Positions 1 through 7,280 are shown, counted from the stretch's first letter. The stretch is DNA of 14,091 bases from Lentzea aerocolonigenes (GCF_000955955.1 NZ_JYJG01000002.1:1-14091); one strand, 5' to 3'. The notes: a model not told the origin generated them from the sequence alone. Translations and numbers: made by a program.

Positions 1-1
1 G

Positions 2-20
2 GATGAAGGTTCCCTTCATC
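2..20 (-). terminator. Short inverted repeat downstream of the response regulator gene
   Basis: The arms GATGAAGG (2-9) and CCTTCATC (13-20) form a perfect 8-bp inverted repeat with a 3-nt loop. It lies 15 bp past the stop of the minus-strand response regulator gene. It could be that gene's terminator, but the bases that would form a T-run on the minus strand lie outside the window, so it may equally be an operator of a neighbouring gene. Confidence 0.35.
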
Positions 21-34
21 GAGCACGGAGCGGG

Positions 35-640
35 TCAGATCCAGCCGGCGTCCTCGGCGATGCGGATGGCGTCCACCTTGTTGCGGCCGTTGAGCTTGGT
101 CATGATCGTCGTCAGGTAGTTGCGCACGGTGCCGACCGACAGCGACAGCGCGACAGCGATGTCAGGAGCGTCGGAACCGTTCGCCGCGAGCCGCAGCACC
201 TCGAGCTCGCGGTCGGTCAGCGGGCACTCGCCGCGGTCCCACGCGGCCAGGGCGAGCTGGCTGTCCACGACCCGTTCCCCGGCGGCGACCCGGCGGATCG
301 CGTCGGCGAGTTCGGCGGGCGGCGCGTCCTTCAGCAGGAACCCGTCCACGCGGGCGGCCAGTGCCTTCCGCAACGTTCCCGGCCGGCCGAGCGACGTCAG
401 CATCAACGTTCTGATCTGCGGCATCGTCTCGCGGATCGTCGTGGCGGCGGTCAGCCCGTCGAGGATCGGCAGATCGATGTCGATCACGCACACGTCGGGT
501 CTGTGCTGCCGGGCCGCCGGCACGATCTTGTCGCCGGAGCTCACTTCGACGACCACCTCGATGTCCGGTTCGAGGTTGAGCAGCGCGATGAGAGCACCGC
601 GCACCATGTGCATGTCCTCCGCGAGCAGAACCCTGATCAT
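35..640 (-). CDS. NarL/FixJ-family two-component response regulator (REC + LuxR HTH)
   Basis: A 201-residue DNA-binding response regulator. The receiver domain (about 2-120) has the acidic pair Glu8-Asp9, phospho-acceptor Asp54 in VIDIDLP with the usual Pro58 and Gly62, switch Thr82, and Lys104 in FLLKDA. The LuxR-type helix-turn-helix spans about 139-197 (LTDRELEVLRLAANG, then SVGTVRNYL). I chose the ATG at 640 because GGAGGGG lies just upstream and translation begins with the receiver's first strand (MIRVLLAED). An upstream ATG at 691 would add 17 residues with no domain. It is transcribed away from the KSIII gene across a 101-bp divergent gap. Receivers of this class are phosphorylated by HisKA_3 kinases, and the nearest one is the tandem kinase at 1799-4054. 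That pairing is an inference, since the two genes are not adjacent. Confidence 0.93.
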   Translation of the reverse strand: MIRVLLAEDMHMVRGALIALLNLEPDIEVVVEVSSGDKIVPAARQHRPDVCVIDIDLPILDGLTAATTIRETMPQIRTLMLTSLGRPGTLRKALAARVDGFLLKDAPPAELADAIRRVAAGERVVDSQLALAAWDRGECPLTDRELEVLRLAANGSDAPDIAVALSLSVGTVRNYLTTIMTKLNGRNKVDAIRIAEDAGWI

Positions 641-741
641 CGCGCCCCTCCGCGCGACACCATATCTCCCACCGTTCAGGTCGCGCTCCACGCCACGTCG
701 GGGCGGGGCGTCGACGGTGCTCAGAAGGAGGCTTGACCGCA
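641..741. promoter_or_regulatory. Divergent intergenic region between response regulator and KSIII genes
   Basis: This 101-bp gap must hold the starts of both divergent transcripts. It contains the ribosome binding site of the response regulator (GGAGGGG on the minus strand, about 643-650) and that of the KSIII gene (AAGGAGG, 725-731). I see no convincing -35/-10 pair or SARP-type repeat, so promoter positions are not assigned. Confidence 0.4.
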
Positions 742-1749
742 GTGCGAGTAGAGGATGTTTTCGTCAGGGGCAACGGGGTGCGCCTGCCCGCGACGCTGAC
801 AGTCGCGGAGGCCATCGAGTCGGGGGAGTGCGAGCCGAAGCTGGTGGCGCGGACGGACGTGCTGTCGGTCGTGGTGTCCCCGGACGAGTCGGCGGCCGAG
901 ATGGCGGTCGGCGCGGCCAGGAACGCGCTGCGGGCCGCGGACTCCGGCTCCGGCGACGTCGAGCTGATCCTGCACGCCACCACGTACCACCAGGGCCAGG
1001 ACCTGTGGCCGGTCGGCTCGTACATCCAGCGCGAGACGGTGCGCAACAGCTGTCTGGCACTGGAGATCCGGCAGATGTCCAACGGCGGCCTGGCTGCGAT
1101 GGACCTCGCCGTGGCCTACCTGGCGGGACGTCCGGGCAAGGACGCGTTGCTGACCACCGCGGACCGCTTCTGCCTGCCGGGCATCGACCGGTGGCGCACC
1201 GACCCCGGAACCCCTTACGGCGACGGGGCTTCCGCGATCGTGCTGTCGCGCCGCGGTGGATACGCGAAGCTGCTTTCGTTGGCTATCAATGCGGACTCCG
1301 ACCTGGAACCGCTGCACCGCGGTGACGTGCCGATGGGCCTCGCGCCGTTCTCGCACCGCATGCCGGTGGACTTCGAGGACGCCAAGATCGCGTTCAGCCG
1401 CGAGTACGGCTTGTCCTACGGCATCAACAAGGCCAACGCGGGCCAGGCCGTCGCGGTCGAGGAGGCCCTCGCCGACGCCGACATGAAGATCGGCGACGCC
1501 GACTGGGTGATCCTGCCGCACTTCGGCCGGCGCCGGCTGGACGTGAACTACCTGCGCCCGTACGGGATCGAGCCGGAGCGCACCACGTGGGAGTGGAGCC
1601 GCACGGTCGGTCACCTCGGCGCCGGCGACCAGTTCGCGAGCCTCGGCCACCTGGTCGACGAGGGCCTGGCCCGCTCGGGGCAGCGGATCGTGATGTTCGG
1701 CGTGGGCGCGGGATACAGCTGGGGTTGCGCGGTTCTGGAGATGGTCTGA
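742..1749 (+). CDS. Ketoacyl-ACP synthase III homologue with active-site Ser (DpsC/CerJ-like acyltransferase)
   Basis: A thiolase-fold, FabH-like protein of about 335 residues. Counting from the GTG at 742, the nucleophile position reads QMSNGG, so Ser113 replaces the catalytic Cys of KASIII (ACAGF in FabH). His260 (LPHFGRR) matches the first catalytic His. The usual Asn position (GNT in FabH) reads GHLGAGDQ, giving His291 and Asp296. Known relatives with this change include DpsC, which selects and transfers the propionyl starter in daunorubicin synthesis. CerJ is a KASIII-like acyltransferase that esterifies a polyketide glycoside. Loss of Cys argues against ordinary decarboxylative condensation and for starter loading or acyl transfer. 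The start is uncertain: AAGGAGG (725-731) is 10 nt from GTG 742 but only 1 nt from an in-frame TTG at 733. The gene ends in a strong terminator, so it is a single-gene transcript. Confidence 0.88.
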   Translation: MRVEDVFVRGNGVRLPATLTVAEAIESGECEPKLVARTDVLSVVVSPDESAAEMAVGAARNALRAADSGSGDVELILHATTYHQGQDLWPVGSYIQRETVRNSCLALEIRQMSNGGLAAMDLAVAYLAGRPGKDALLTTADRFCLPGIDRWRTDPGTPYGDGASAIVLSRRGGYAKLLSLAINADSDLEPLHRGDVPMGLAPFSHRMPVDFEDAKIAFSREYGLSYGINKANAGQAVAVEEALADADMKIGDADWVILPHFGRRRLDVNYLRPYGIEPERTTWEWSRTVGHLGAGDQFASLGHLVDEGLARSGQRIVMFGVGAGYSWGCAVLEMV

Positions 1750-1761
1750 ACGAACGTTCGA

Positions 1762-1796
1762 GGCCGTGTGGGGGACTCCCTCACACGGTCTTTTTT
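1762..1796 (+). terminator. Rho-independent terminator of the KSIII gene
   Basis: A 13-bp stem (1762-1774 with 1778-1790, two G-U pairs) closes on the 3-nt loop ACT and is followed by six T residues (1791-1796). It begins 12 bp past the KSIII stop. The minus-strand kinase gene converges on it and ends at 1799. No T-run exists for the opposite strand, so it should act mainly on the plus strand. Confidence 0.9.
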
Positions 1797-1798
1797 CG

Positions 1799-4054
1799 TC
1801 AGTTCAGGGGGATCTCGGCGCGCAGGCGGTACGTGTGCTCGGGCGTGAGGCCTGCGTGGAGATCGCCGCCGAGCGCGCGGACGCGGGTGGTGAGGTTGCC
1901 GATTCCGCTGCCGTCCCGGGACTTCCGGCCCGCGGTCGGAATACCGTCGTTGATGATGTCCATCGTGACCAGCGACGGTGAGCTGGACAGCAGGATCTCG
2001 CAGTGCTCGGCCTTGCTGTGCCGCAAGAGGTTCGTGACGCCCTCGCGCAACACCGTCGCGAGCGTGATCTTCACGTCCTTGGGCAGCTGGTCGCACTGGT
2101 CGATCCGGACGGTGACCTCGATGTCGGCCGCGGACAGCAACGCCCGCGCGGACTGGGTCTCCTCGTCGAACGACAGTTCGCGGTAGCTCAGCGCCACGGA
2201 CCGCACGTCCGCCAGCGCCTGCCGGGAGATCTCCAGCACCTCCCCGAGCTCCTGCCGGGCCCGGTCGGGGTCGATCGTGACCAGCCGGTGCGTGAGCTCG
2301 CTCTTCAACGTGATCGCGGACAGGCTGTAGCCGAGCAGGTCGTGCAGGTCCCGCGCGAACCGCAACCGCTCCTGCGTCACCGCCGCGGTGGCCAGCTCCT
2401 CGCGGGCCTCGTGCAGTTCGGCCACCATGGAACGCAACCGGGTCAGCGCGTACAGCACCAGGCCGTGGTTGATCGTGGCCATGATGCCCCACGCGACGTC
2501 CACCGAGTCGAACCCGAGCGCGTCGAAGATGACGCCCTGCCCGATGGCGACCGCGAAGAAGCCCACCCACCCGGCGACGCGGGGCAGGAGCAGCGCCACC
2601 GACCCGGCTAGGAACCCCGGCACGGAGCTGAACGGGTCGCCGTACACGAGCTGGGGCACGTACACGCACAGCGCGATTCCGGCGATCACCGCGAGGCGGC
2701 GCGGCAGGTCCAGCTCGACGAGCGGACGGCTCACCAGGCCCAGTGCCAGCGCGGCCGTGCCCGCGATGCCCGCCGCGACGACCGTGATCCCCAGCGGCCC
2801 GAACTTGCCGTAGCCGTACCAGGCGAAGGTCATCGCCATCAGGCCGTAGCCGATCACCACCGCCGTGAGCAGGATCTGCGCGAACCGCGTCGCGATCATC
2901 GGCCCGGCCGGACGCGCGACGTGCGCCGGTTCCTCGGTCACGGGGTCGACCGGCACCTCGGCGTGCAGCCGGTAGGTGCGGTCCGGGGTGGTCTGGGTGA
3001 GCAGCGAGCCGCCGATCGCGCTGGTGCGGGCCGACAGGCTGGCGAGGCCGCTGCCCCGGTCGACGTCGGCCTGGGCGGGCGCGCCGTCGTTCACGATGTC
3101 GATCGACACCAGCCGGTCCGCGCCGCGGATCTCGATCGAGCAGCGGGTGGCGTGGCTGTGCCGCAACAGGTTCGTGACGCCTTCGCGCAGCACCGTCGCG
3201 AGCACCGTCCGGGATCTGGGGGAGAGTTCGGCGTGGTCGGCCGCGATCACGGTCGCGACACCGGCCGCGGTCAGCACGGACCGCGCCGACTCGATCTCGT
3301 CGGCCAGCGACAGCTCGCGGTAGCTCGACGCCACCGCACGAACGTCCGTCAAGGCCTCGCGCGCGATGCCGAGGATCTCGGCCAGCTCCACGAGCGCGCG
3401 GTCGGTGTGCGCACCGATCAGCTTGCGCGCCAGCTCCACCTTCAACGTGATCGCCGACAGGCTGAAGCCGAGCAGGTCGTGCACATCGCGCGCGAACCGC
3501 AGCCGCTCCTCCGACACCGCGACGCCGGCGAGTTCGGATCTCGCCGTCTCCAGCTGCTTCACCAGTGACGGCAGCCTCGACAGTCCGTAGACGACCAGAC
3601 CCGCGACCATCGGCGACAGCAGGTAGTAGACGAGCTGCGGCACCACGTCCACGGACAAGGACTGGATCGCGGTATTGCTGATCGCCACCGCGCCGAACGC
3701 GAGCCACCGCACCCGGTTCGGGAGCACCAGCAACGCGCTGCCCGCGACGAAGCCGGGCATTCCCGCCCACGCTTCGGAGAAGAACACCACTGGCGCGAAC
3801 GCCAGCACCGCCATCGCGCCGAGTGCCAGGTAGGCCTTGCCCGACCTGAGGTCAGCACCCGGTCTGGAGAACACCCGCAGCTGCAGGTAGCCGATCGTGA
3901 GCAGGCAGGCGAGCGAGCCCGCGACGCGCGGAGGGGTCGGGCCGGCCTGCAGGACGTAGGAGAAGGCGTTGCCGAGATAGTTGGCGAACACGACGCTGAT
4001 GACGACGTACGCCAAACGACGGGACACCGATGAGCGTTCCTGTCGCAGCGTCAC
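1799..4054 (-). CDS. Tandem (duplicated) sensor histidine kinase, two NarL/DesK-type kinases in one chain
   Basis: A 751-residue membrane protein made of two full kinases in one frame. Half 1 (about 1-375): several hydrophobic membrane segments in 13-156, HisKA_3 dimerisation helix with His192 (RFARDVHDLLGFSLSAITLK), N-box Asn295 (REGVTNLLRHS), NDG at 322-324, and G-box GSGLASLSAR. Half 2 (about 385-751) repeats this: membrane segments in 388-538, His571 (RFARDLHDLLGYSLSAITLK), Asn675, NDG at 702-704, and GSGIGNLTTR. Key residues recur every 379-380 residues and neither half is visibly degraded. Typical family members have a single set of these domains. The GTG at 4054 is preferred because GGGAG lies 5 nt upstream; an in-frame ATG at 4144 lacks a convincing site and would add a non-hydrophobic, domain-free stretch. 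No stop or good internal ribosome site separates the halves. It probably signals to a NarL-type regulator such as the one at 35-640. Confidence 0.9.
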   Translation of the reverse strand: MTLRQERSSVSRRLAYVVISVVFANYLGNAFSYVLQAGPTPPRVAGSLACLLTIGYLQLRVFSRPGADLRSGKAYLALGAMAVLAFAPVVFFSEAWAGMPGFVAGSALLVLPNRVRWLAFGAVAISNTAIQSLSVDVVPQLVYYLLSPMVAGLVVYGLSRLPSLVKQLETARSELAGVAVSEERLRFARDVHDLLGFSLSAITLKVELARKLIGAHTDRALVELAEILGIAREALTDVRAVASSYRELSLADEIESARSVLTAAGVATVIAADHAELSPRSRTVLATVLREGVTNLLRHSHATRCSIEIRGADRLVSIDIVNDGAPAQADVDRGSGLASLSARTSAIGGSLLTQTTPDRTYRLHAEVPVDPVTEEPAHVARPAGPMIATRFAQILLTAVVIGYGLMAMTFAWYGYGKFGPLGITVVAAGIAGTAALALGLVSRPLVELDLPRRLAVIAGIALCVYVPQLVYGDPFSSVPGFLAGSVALLLPRVAGWVGFFAVAIGQGVIFDALGFDSVDVAWGIMATINHGLVLYALTRLRSMVAELHEAREELATAAVTQERLRFARDLHDLLGYSLSAITLKSELTHRLVTIDPDRARQELGEVLEISRQALADVRSVALSYRELSFDEETQSARALLSAADIEVTVRIDQCDQLPKDVKITLATVLREGVTNLLRHSKAEHCEILLSSSPSLVTMDIINDGIPTAGRKSRDGSGIGNLTTRVRALGGDLHAGLTPEHTYRLRAEIPLN
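2015..3202 (-). repeat. Internal direct repeat of the kinase duplication (best-conserved copies at 2015-2062 and 3155-3202)
   Basis: The segments 2015-2062 and 3155-3202 are about 48 bp each and differ at only about three positions. They are 1140 bp apart, exactly 380 codons, and encode the N-box region (TVLREGVTNLLRHS) of the two kinase halves. They are the DNA trace of the in-frame duplication. The flanking protein similarity is lower, so the duplication looks old but selected. Confidence 0.85.
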
Positions 4055-4153
4055 AGCAGCTCCCACGCGAGGGTCGGGACGCGGCCATGATACGGGCGCT
4101 TCCTCGGTTATCCCGTGTTTTGCACTTCCCGATCGGAGCAACATGACGGCGGC
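4055..4153 (-). promoter_or_regulatory. Gap between the RiPP operon end and the tandem kinase gene; probable kinase promoter
   Basis: The 99 bp between the SagB-like stop and the preferred kinase start hold a good ribosome binding site (GGGAG ending 5 nt before GTG 4054). On the minus strand there is a TATCAT hexamer (4092-4087) that could be a -10 box, although no TTGAC-like -35 is at the right distance. No T-run hairpin follows the SagB-like gene, so read-through from the RiPP operon into the kinase gene is possible. Confidence 0.3.
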
Positions 4154-4822
4154 TCAACACCTCGCCGGAACCACGAGCTGGGCTCCCGCGAGATAGGCGA
4201 CCACGTCGGCGACGAGCGACTGTTCGACCTGCAGCGCCTCGGCCACCTGGGCGATCGTGGTCTCACCCGCCAGCAGCGACTTCGCGATCTCGGTCGCGGG
4301 CGCGCTGTGCAGGATCACCTGGTACTGCGAACCGGGACACGCCAGCGCCTGGTCGCCGTTGAGCCGCTCGATCTCCGTGCCCGGCCGCATGGTGACCGCC
4401 TCGTCCGCGAGGATGTGCGGCAGGGTGAACACGGCGTCACCGGTCACCGCCATCACCGACAGGATCGGGCCGGCGCCGTCGTTCAGGCCGAGCGACGGCA
4501 CGAGGCAGCCGCCGAGCTGGTCGAGCGTGTGCTTGAGCTTGCGCCAGACCAGGCACGGCCCGCTGCCGTTCTTCCACCGCACGAAGTTCTCGTGCAGCAC
4601 GGAGATGTTCTCCAGTGCGACGGGACCGAGCGTCATCCGGTGCAACGCCTCGCGCACCAGCGGGCTGGTGTCGGCGATCTCGATCGCGCCCCAGCGTCCG
4701 TGCACGGTGAGGTGCTCGGTTCCCTCGACGACGAAGGCGTCCTCGAGCAACGACCACAGCGGACGGCCCGCGGGAACGTGGGACTGGGTCGTGGGCACCA
4801 CGGGCGCCTCCGCTCGGGTCAC
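4154..4822 (-). CDS. SagB-type protein, N-terminal domain only (no flavin oxidoreductase domain)
   Basis: A 222-residue protein starting at GTG 4822, which overlaps the cyclodehydratase stop by 4 nt (GTGA). The sequence resembles the N-terminal accessory part of SagB-type azoline dehydrogenases: PLWSLLEDAFVVEG (21-34), HGRWGAIEI (41-49), SPLVREALHRMTLGPVALEN (53-72), a central LGLNDGAGPILSV (111-123), and a C-terminal helical segment ending VADVVAYLAGAQLVV (204-218). In full SagB proteins a nitroreductase-fold FMN domain that oxidises azolines to azoles follows at this point. Here the chain stops at once. The next 100 bp in all minus-strand frames hold no flavin domain, and then the kinase begins. 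It may be a docking or chaperone-like subunit, or a remnant. If so, the product may keep azolines, or an oxidase may be encoded elsewhere. Family assignment is from memory of sequence style and is fairly but not fully secure. Confidence 0.78.
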   Translation of the reverse strand: MTRAEAPVVPTTQSHVPAGRPLWSLLEDAFVVEGTEHLTVHGRWGAIEIADTSPLVREALHRMTLGPVALENISVLHENFVRWKNGSGPCLVWRKLKHTLDQLGGCLVPSLGLNDGAGPILSVMAVTGDAVFTLPHILADEAVTMRPGTEIERLNGDQALACPGSQYQVILHSAPATEIAKSLLAGETTIAQVAEALQVEQSLVADVVAYLAGAQLVVPARC

Positions 4823-7080
4823 ATGAACAAGGGGGTCGGGTTGAGCTCTTCGTAGCGGCGGGGTTGTGCCAGTCGACCCAGTTGTACGGGAACGTCGTAG
4901 AGCCGCCCTTGAGCGAATCTTGACCAGAAGTGCCGCAGCCCCGGCACGACCACGCGCACCACGGGAAGCCCGAGGTCGGGCCTGGTCTGGTCGAGAACCA
5001 GCACCTCCATCCCGAGTGACGCCAGCGTGTCCTGCAGGGCGCGGATGTCGTCGATCAGGTCCGGCCGGTGCGTGTGGCCGTGGTGGGACACGTCCCTGGC
5101 CGGCTGCTCCGGATCGGGTGCCAGCCAGGGTTCCGCGGCGAGCCGGGTGTTCTCGAACCAGCGGCGCGTGTCGACGTCGAACGCGGTGATGTCGACGGGC
5201 TCGCAGACCATCGGCATGCACTGGTTGAGCTCGGTGAGAGCGCGGCGGGCGGCTATCCGCGGGTCCAGGTGCGCGCCGCAGCCGAGCATGATGTCCTCGC
5301 GCGGCCCGTCCGTGCGGCGGGACACCGCGACCATCACCGGCACGCCCAGGTCCACGGTGACGTCGAGCAGCCACACCTCGCGGCCGAGGCCCGCGTGCAC
5401 GGCTCGGCACTCGTCGATCCACGGGTCGCGGAACGAGTCGAGGTCCATCACGGGCATCGGGGTGCGGTTGTACCACCAGATGGCGACCGCGTCCCGTTCG
5501 ACCAGCTCCAGAAGTCCTTGCAGCACCGCGTCTTCCAGGCTGCTGCCCGCGGCGCAACCGTTGGAGTTGGACGTGACGCTCGGCGGACAGGGGGCGCCGA
5601 AGTAGCACATCCCGGTGGGCAGGAGCTTGTGCCGCTGCTCGGTGAGGGACCACAACGGGGTCCAGTCCATCACCTCGTCCTCGTCGAACGGGGTGGTGAC
5701 GTGCTGGAGCCTCGAATGGCTCGCGTTCCAGGCGTCCCGGTCGTCGTACTGACGCGGGTGGTAGTGCTGCACGGTGTCTGGGTGGATCGCCGGCTCGCCC
5801 AGCGACCGGTAGCTGCCCTGCACCCGCGCCTCGTTGCCGCAGAACGCGCCGCTGCGCCGTTCCACGGCCTCGCACAGCGCGCCGACCTCGGCGTCGAGCG
5901 GCGTCACGCCCTTGCCGCCGGTGTCCGCGCGCAATGTTGAGCGCAATCCTTCGAGCCCGTCGCCGGCGGCCGCGATGTTCGAGCCGGACCAGAAGGAGTT
6001 GAAGAACGCCGGGCCGGTCTCGTCGCGCTGGATCTCCCGCACGATCCCGGTGACCGGGCCGACGAGGTGCCGATAGCTGTCGAGCACCTCCTTGGGCGAC
6101 GACGACCGGTGGCCGCCGCCGTCGCAGGAGCGCTTCATCCGGCTGAGGAGCGCGACCGGCTCGAACGCGCGGCGCGCGACCATCCCGGGGTCGCCGCAGC
6201 CGGAGCACTGCGGGCGGACTCGCACGTCGTGCTGCGCGACCTGCATGGTGAGGCTGTCGTAGCTCCAGATCGATCGCTGCGTGTCGTGGCGCAGGCCGGC
6301 GAGCCACTTGGTCGCCTCGACCGCGGCGACCCCCAGCGCTGTGGCGGTGAGCGACGGCAGCCCGATGGCCGCGCGTGGTGCGGGACCTCGTTGTCCGCAC
6401 CTTGCGCGCACGTGGGCCTCCGCCGACCGGTTGGCTGACAGCCGGGTGGCCAGGCAACGCCAGCACGGCCCGTCGCCGGGGGTGAAGAAAGGACCGACGC
6501 ACACCTGCGCACCTACCGGCTTGACGAGCAACCACGGGGTGCCGGCGGCGCGATGTGCCGAGTCGATGTCGCGCAGTTCGGGAGCCAGATAGTCGGCACA
6601 CGCCACGACCGTCAGGTCACCACTCCCCGAGGTGACCGTGAGTCCGTTGCGGTGCAAGGCTTCCACAAGAGTGTCGCGGTTGATGCCATCGATCGCGACG
6701 ACGGAGACGAGCGACTTCGTCGTCGCCGCCACCGCACCCGCCGCGTCGAGGCCCGCCGCGTCCCAGTACGCGAGTGCGGCCTGGGTGCCGGCCGAACCGT
6801 CCTCCCGGCCGCGCTTGCCGACCAGACCCGCCGCGGAGAGCCGCCTGAGCATGCGTCCCACCTTGTCGGCGGGCAGGTCCGCGGGTGCGTCGCGCAGCAA
6901 CCCGGCGAGGTCGCGGGTGCCGTCCAGCAACGGAGCCAGCACCTCGACGTGAGCGCCCTGGATCGCGGTGACCCCGGACTCCCCGAAGAGGTAGACGGCC
7001 TCGCCCCGCACGATCTGCGGCCGGAGGTGTCGTTTGAACCCGATGCGTTGGTCGCCCGGTTCGGCCTGGTCCTCTCTCAT
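4819..7080 (-). CDS. Fused TOMM cyclodehydratase: RRE/E1-like (ThiF) domain + YcaO ATP-dependent domain
   Basis: A 753-residue enzyme that should form oxazolines/thiazolines on a ribosomal peptide, using ATP to activate the backbone amide. About 15-90 is a leader-binding (RRE-like) winged-helix region (HLRPQIVRGEAVYLFGESGV). About 120-300 is the E1-like domain with a zinc tetracysteine set, Cys206/Cys209 (CWRC) and Cys292/Cys295 (CSGC). About 330-753 is YcaO: GKGVTPLDAEVGALCEAVER (389-408) and GSSLEDAVLQGLLELVERDA (512-531) carry the acidic Mg/ATP ligands. The C-terminus is Pro-containing (NPTPLFM), as in azoline-forming YcaO proteins. ATG 7080 is the start because it overlaps the upstream stop as ATGA; a longer frame from 7137 would run through the small upstream gene. 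The downstream overlap is 4 nt. This fused form is typical of linear azol(in)e peptide clusters. It is unusual beside a type II PKS. Confidence 0.93.
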   Translation of the reverse strand: MREDQAEPGDQRIGFKRHLRPQIVRGEAVYLFGESGVTAIQGAHVEVLAPLLDGTRDLAGLLRDAPADLPADKVGRMLRRLSAAGLVGKRGREDGSAGTQAALAYWDAAGLDAAGAVAATTKSLVSVVAIDGINRDTLVEALHRNGLTVTSGSGDLTVVACADYLAPELRDIDSAHRAAGTPWLLVKPVGAQVCVGPFFTPGDGPCWRCLATRLSANRSAEAHVRARCGQRGPAPRAAIGLPSLTATALGVAAVEATKWLAGLRHDTQRSIWSYDSLTMQVAQHDVRVRPQCSGCGDPGMVARRAFEPVALLSRMKRSCDGGGHRSSSPKEVLDSYRHLVGPVTGIVREIQRDETGPAFFNSFWSGSNIAAAGDGLEGLRSTLRADTGGKGVTPLDAEVGALCEAVERRSGAFCGNEARVQGSYRSLGEPAIHPDTVQHYHPRQYDDRDAWNASHSRLQHVTTPFDEDEVMDWTPLWSLTEQRHKLLPTGMCYFGAPCPPSVTSNSNGCAAGSSLEDAVLQGLLELVERDAVAIWWYNRTPMPVMDLDSFRDPWIDECRAVHAGLGREVWLLDVTVDLGVPVMVAVSRRTDGPREDIMLGCGAHLDPRIAARRALTELNQCMPMVCEPVDITAFDVDTRRWFENTRLAAEPWLAPDPEQPARDVSHHGHTHRPDLIDDIRALQDTLASLGMEVLVLDQTRPDLGLPVVRVVVPGLRHFWSRFAQGRLYDVPVQLGRLAQPRRYEELNPTPLFM

Positions 7081-7259
7081 GCCGCGAGGACCTCTTCGAA
7101 CCTGACGACCGAGCCGCCGGGCGAGGTGCTCGACCACGGAACACCGATGAGGATGTCGATCGAGGCGTCATGGTCGAATTCGTAGATCTTCATGTCATCG
7201 GAGTCGTCAGTGGCGGTGGCGACGGAAGCCAGGTGCTCCACGGTGACGGTGGGGTACAT
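7077..7259 (-). CDS. Candidate TOMM/RiPP precursor peptide, 60 residues, Cys-free
   Basis: A small protein encoded directly upstream of, and 4 nt overlapping, the cyclodehydratase, which is the classic place for a precursor. Two ATGs are close together (7265 and 7259). GGAG (7269-7266) touches the first but is 6 nt from the second, so 7259 is preferred. The N-terminal half is acidic and leader-like (DDSDD at 19-23, IYEFDHDASIDILIG at 25-39); its F-D-x-D block recalls leader motifs of other azole-peptide precursors. The C-terminal part has a Ser/Thr/Gly/Pro patch, GVPWSSTSPGGS (39-50), as a possible core, then VVRFEEVLAA. There is no Cys, so any heterocycles would be oxazolines from Ser/Thr. 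I do not recognise the family. It could instead be a small accessory protein. Confidence 0.6.
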   Translation of the reverse strand: MYPTVTVEHLASVATATDDSDDMKIYEFDHDASIDILIGVPWSSTSPGGSVVRFEEVLAA

Positions 7260-7280
7260 GTGCATCTCCGTTATTCGCGT

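Noticed and set aside
733..741. TTG start for the KSIII gene
   Set aside because: It lies only 1 nt after the AAGGAGG ribosome site, so GTG 742 is more likely, though the 3-residue difference is not certain.
1611..3770. Very long minus-strand open frame overlapping the tandem kinase in another frame
   Set aside because: Its translation is Arg/Ala/Gly-rich without domains, while the kinase frame has all motifs. It is a shadow frame of GC-rich coding DNA.
4055..4144. N-terminal extension of the kinase to ATG 4144, or a frameshifted remnant of the missing SagB flavin domain
   Set aside because: The extra 30 residues have no hydrophobic or flavin-domain motifs and no good ribosome site, while GTG 4054 has GGGAG at 5 nt.
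4823..6601. Upstream extension of the SagB-like reading frame through the cyclodehydratase gene
   Set aside because: The extension lies over the YcaO coding sequence in a different frame and is low-complexity; the GTGA overlap at 4822-4819 is a natural start.
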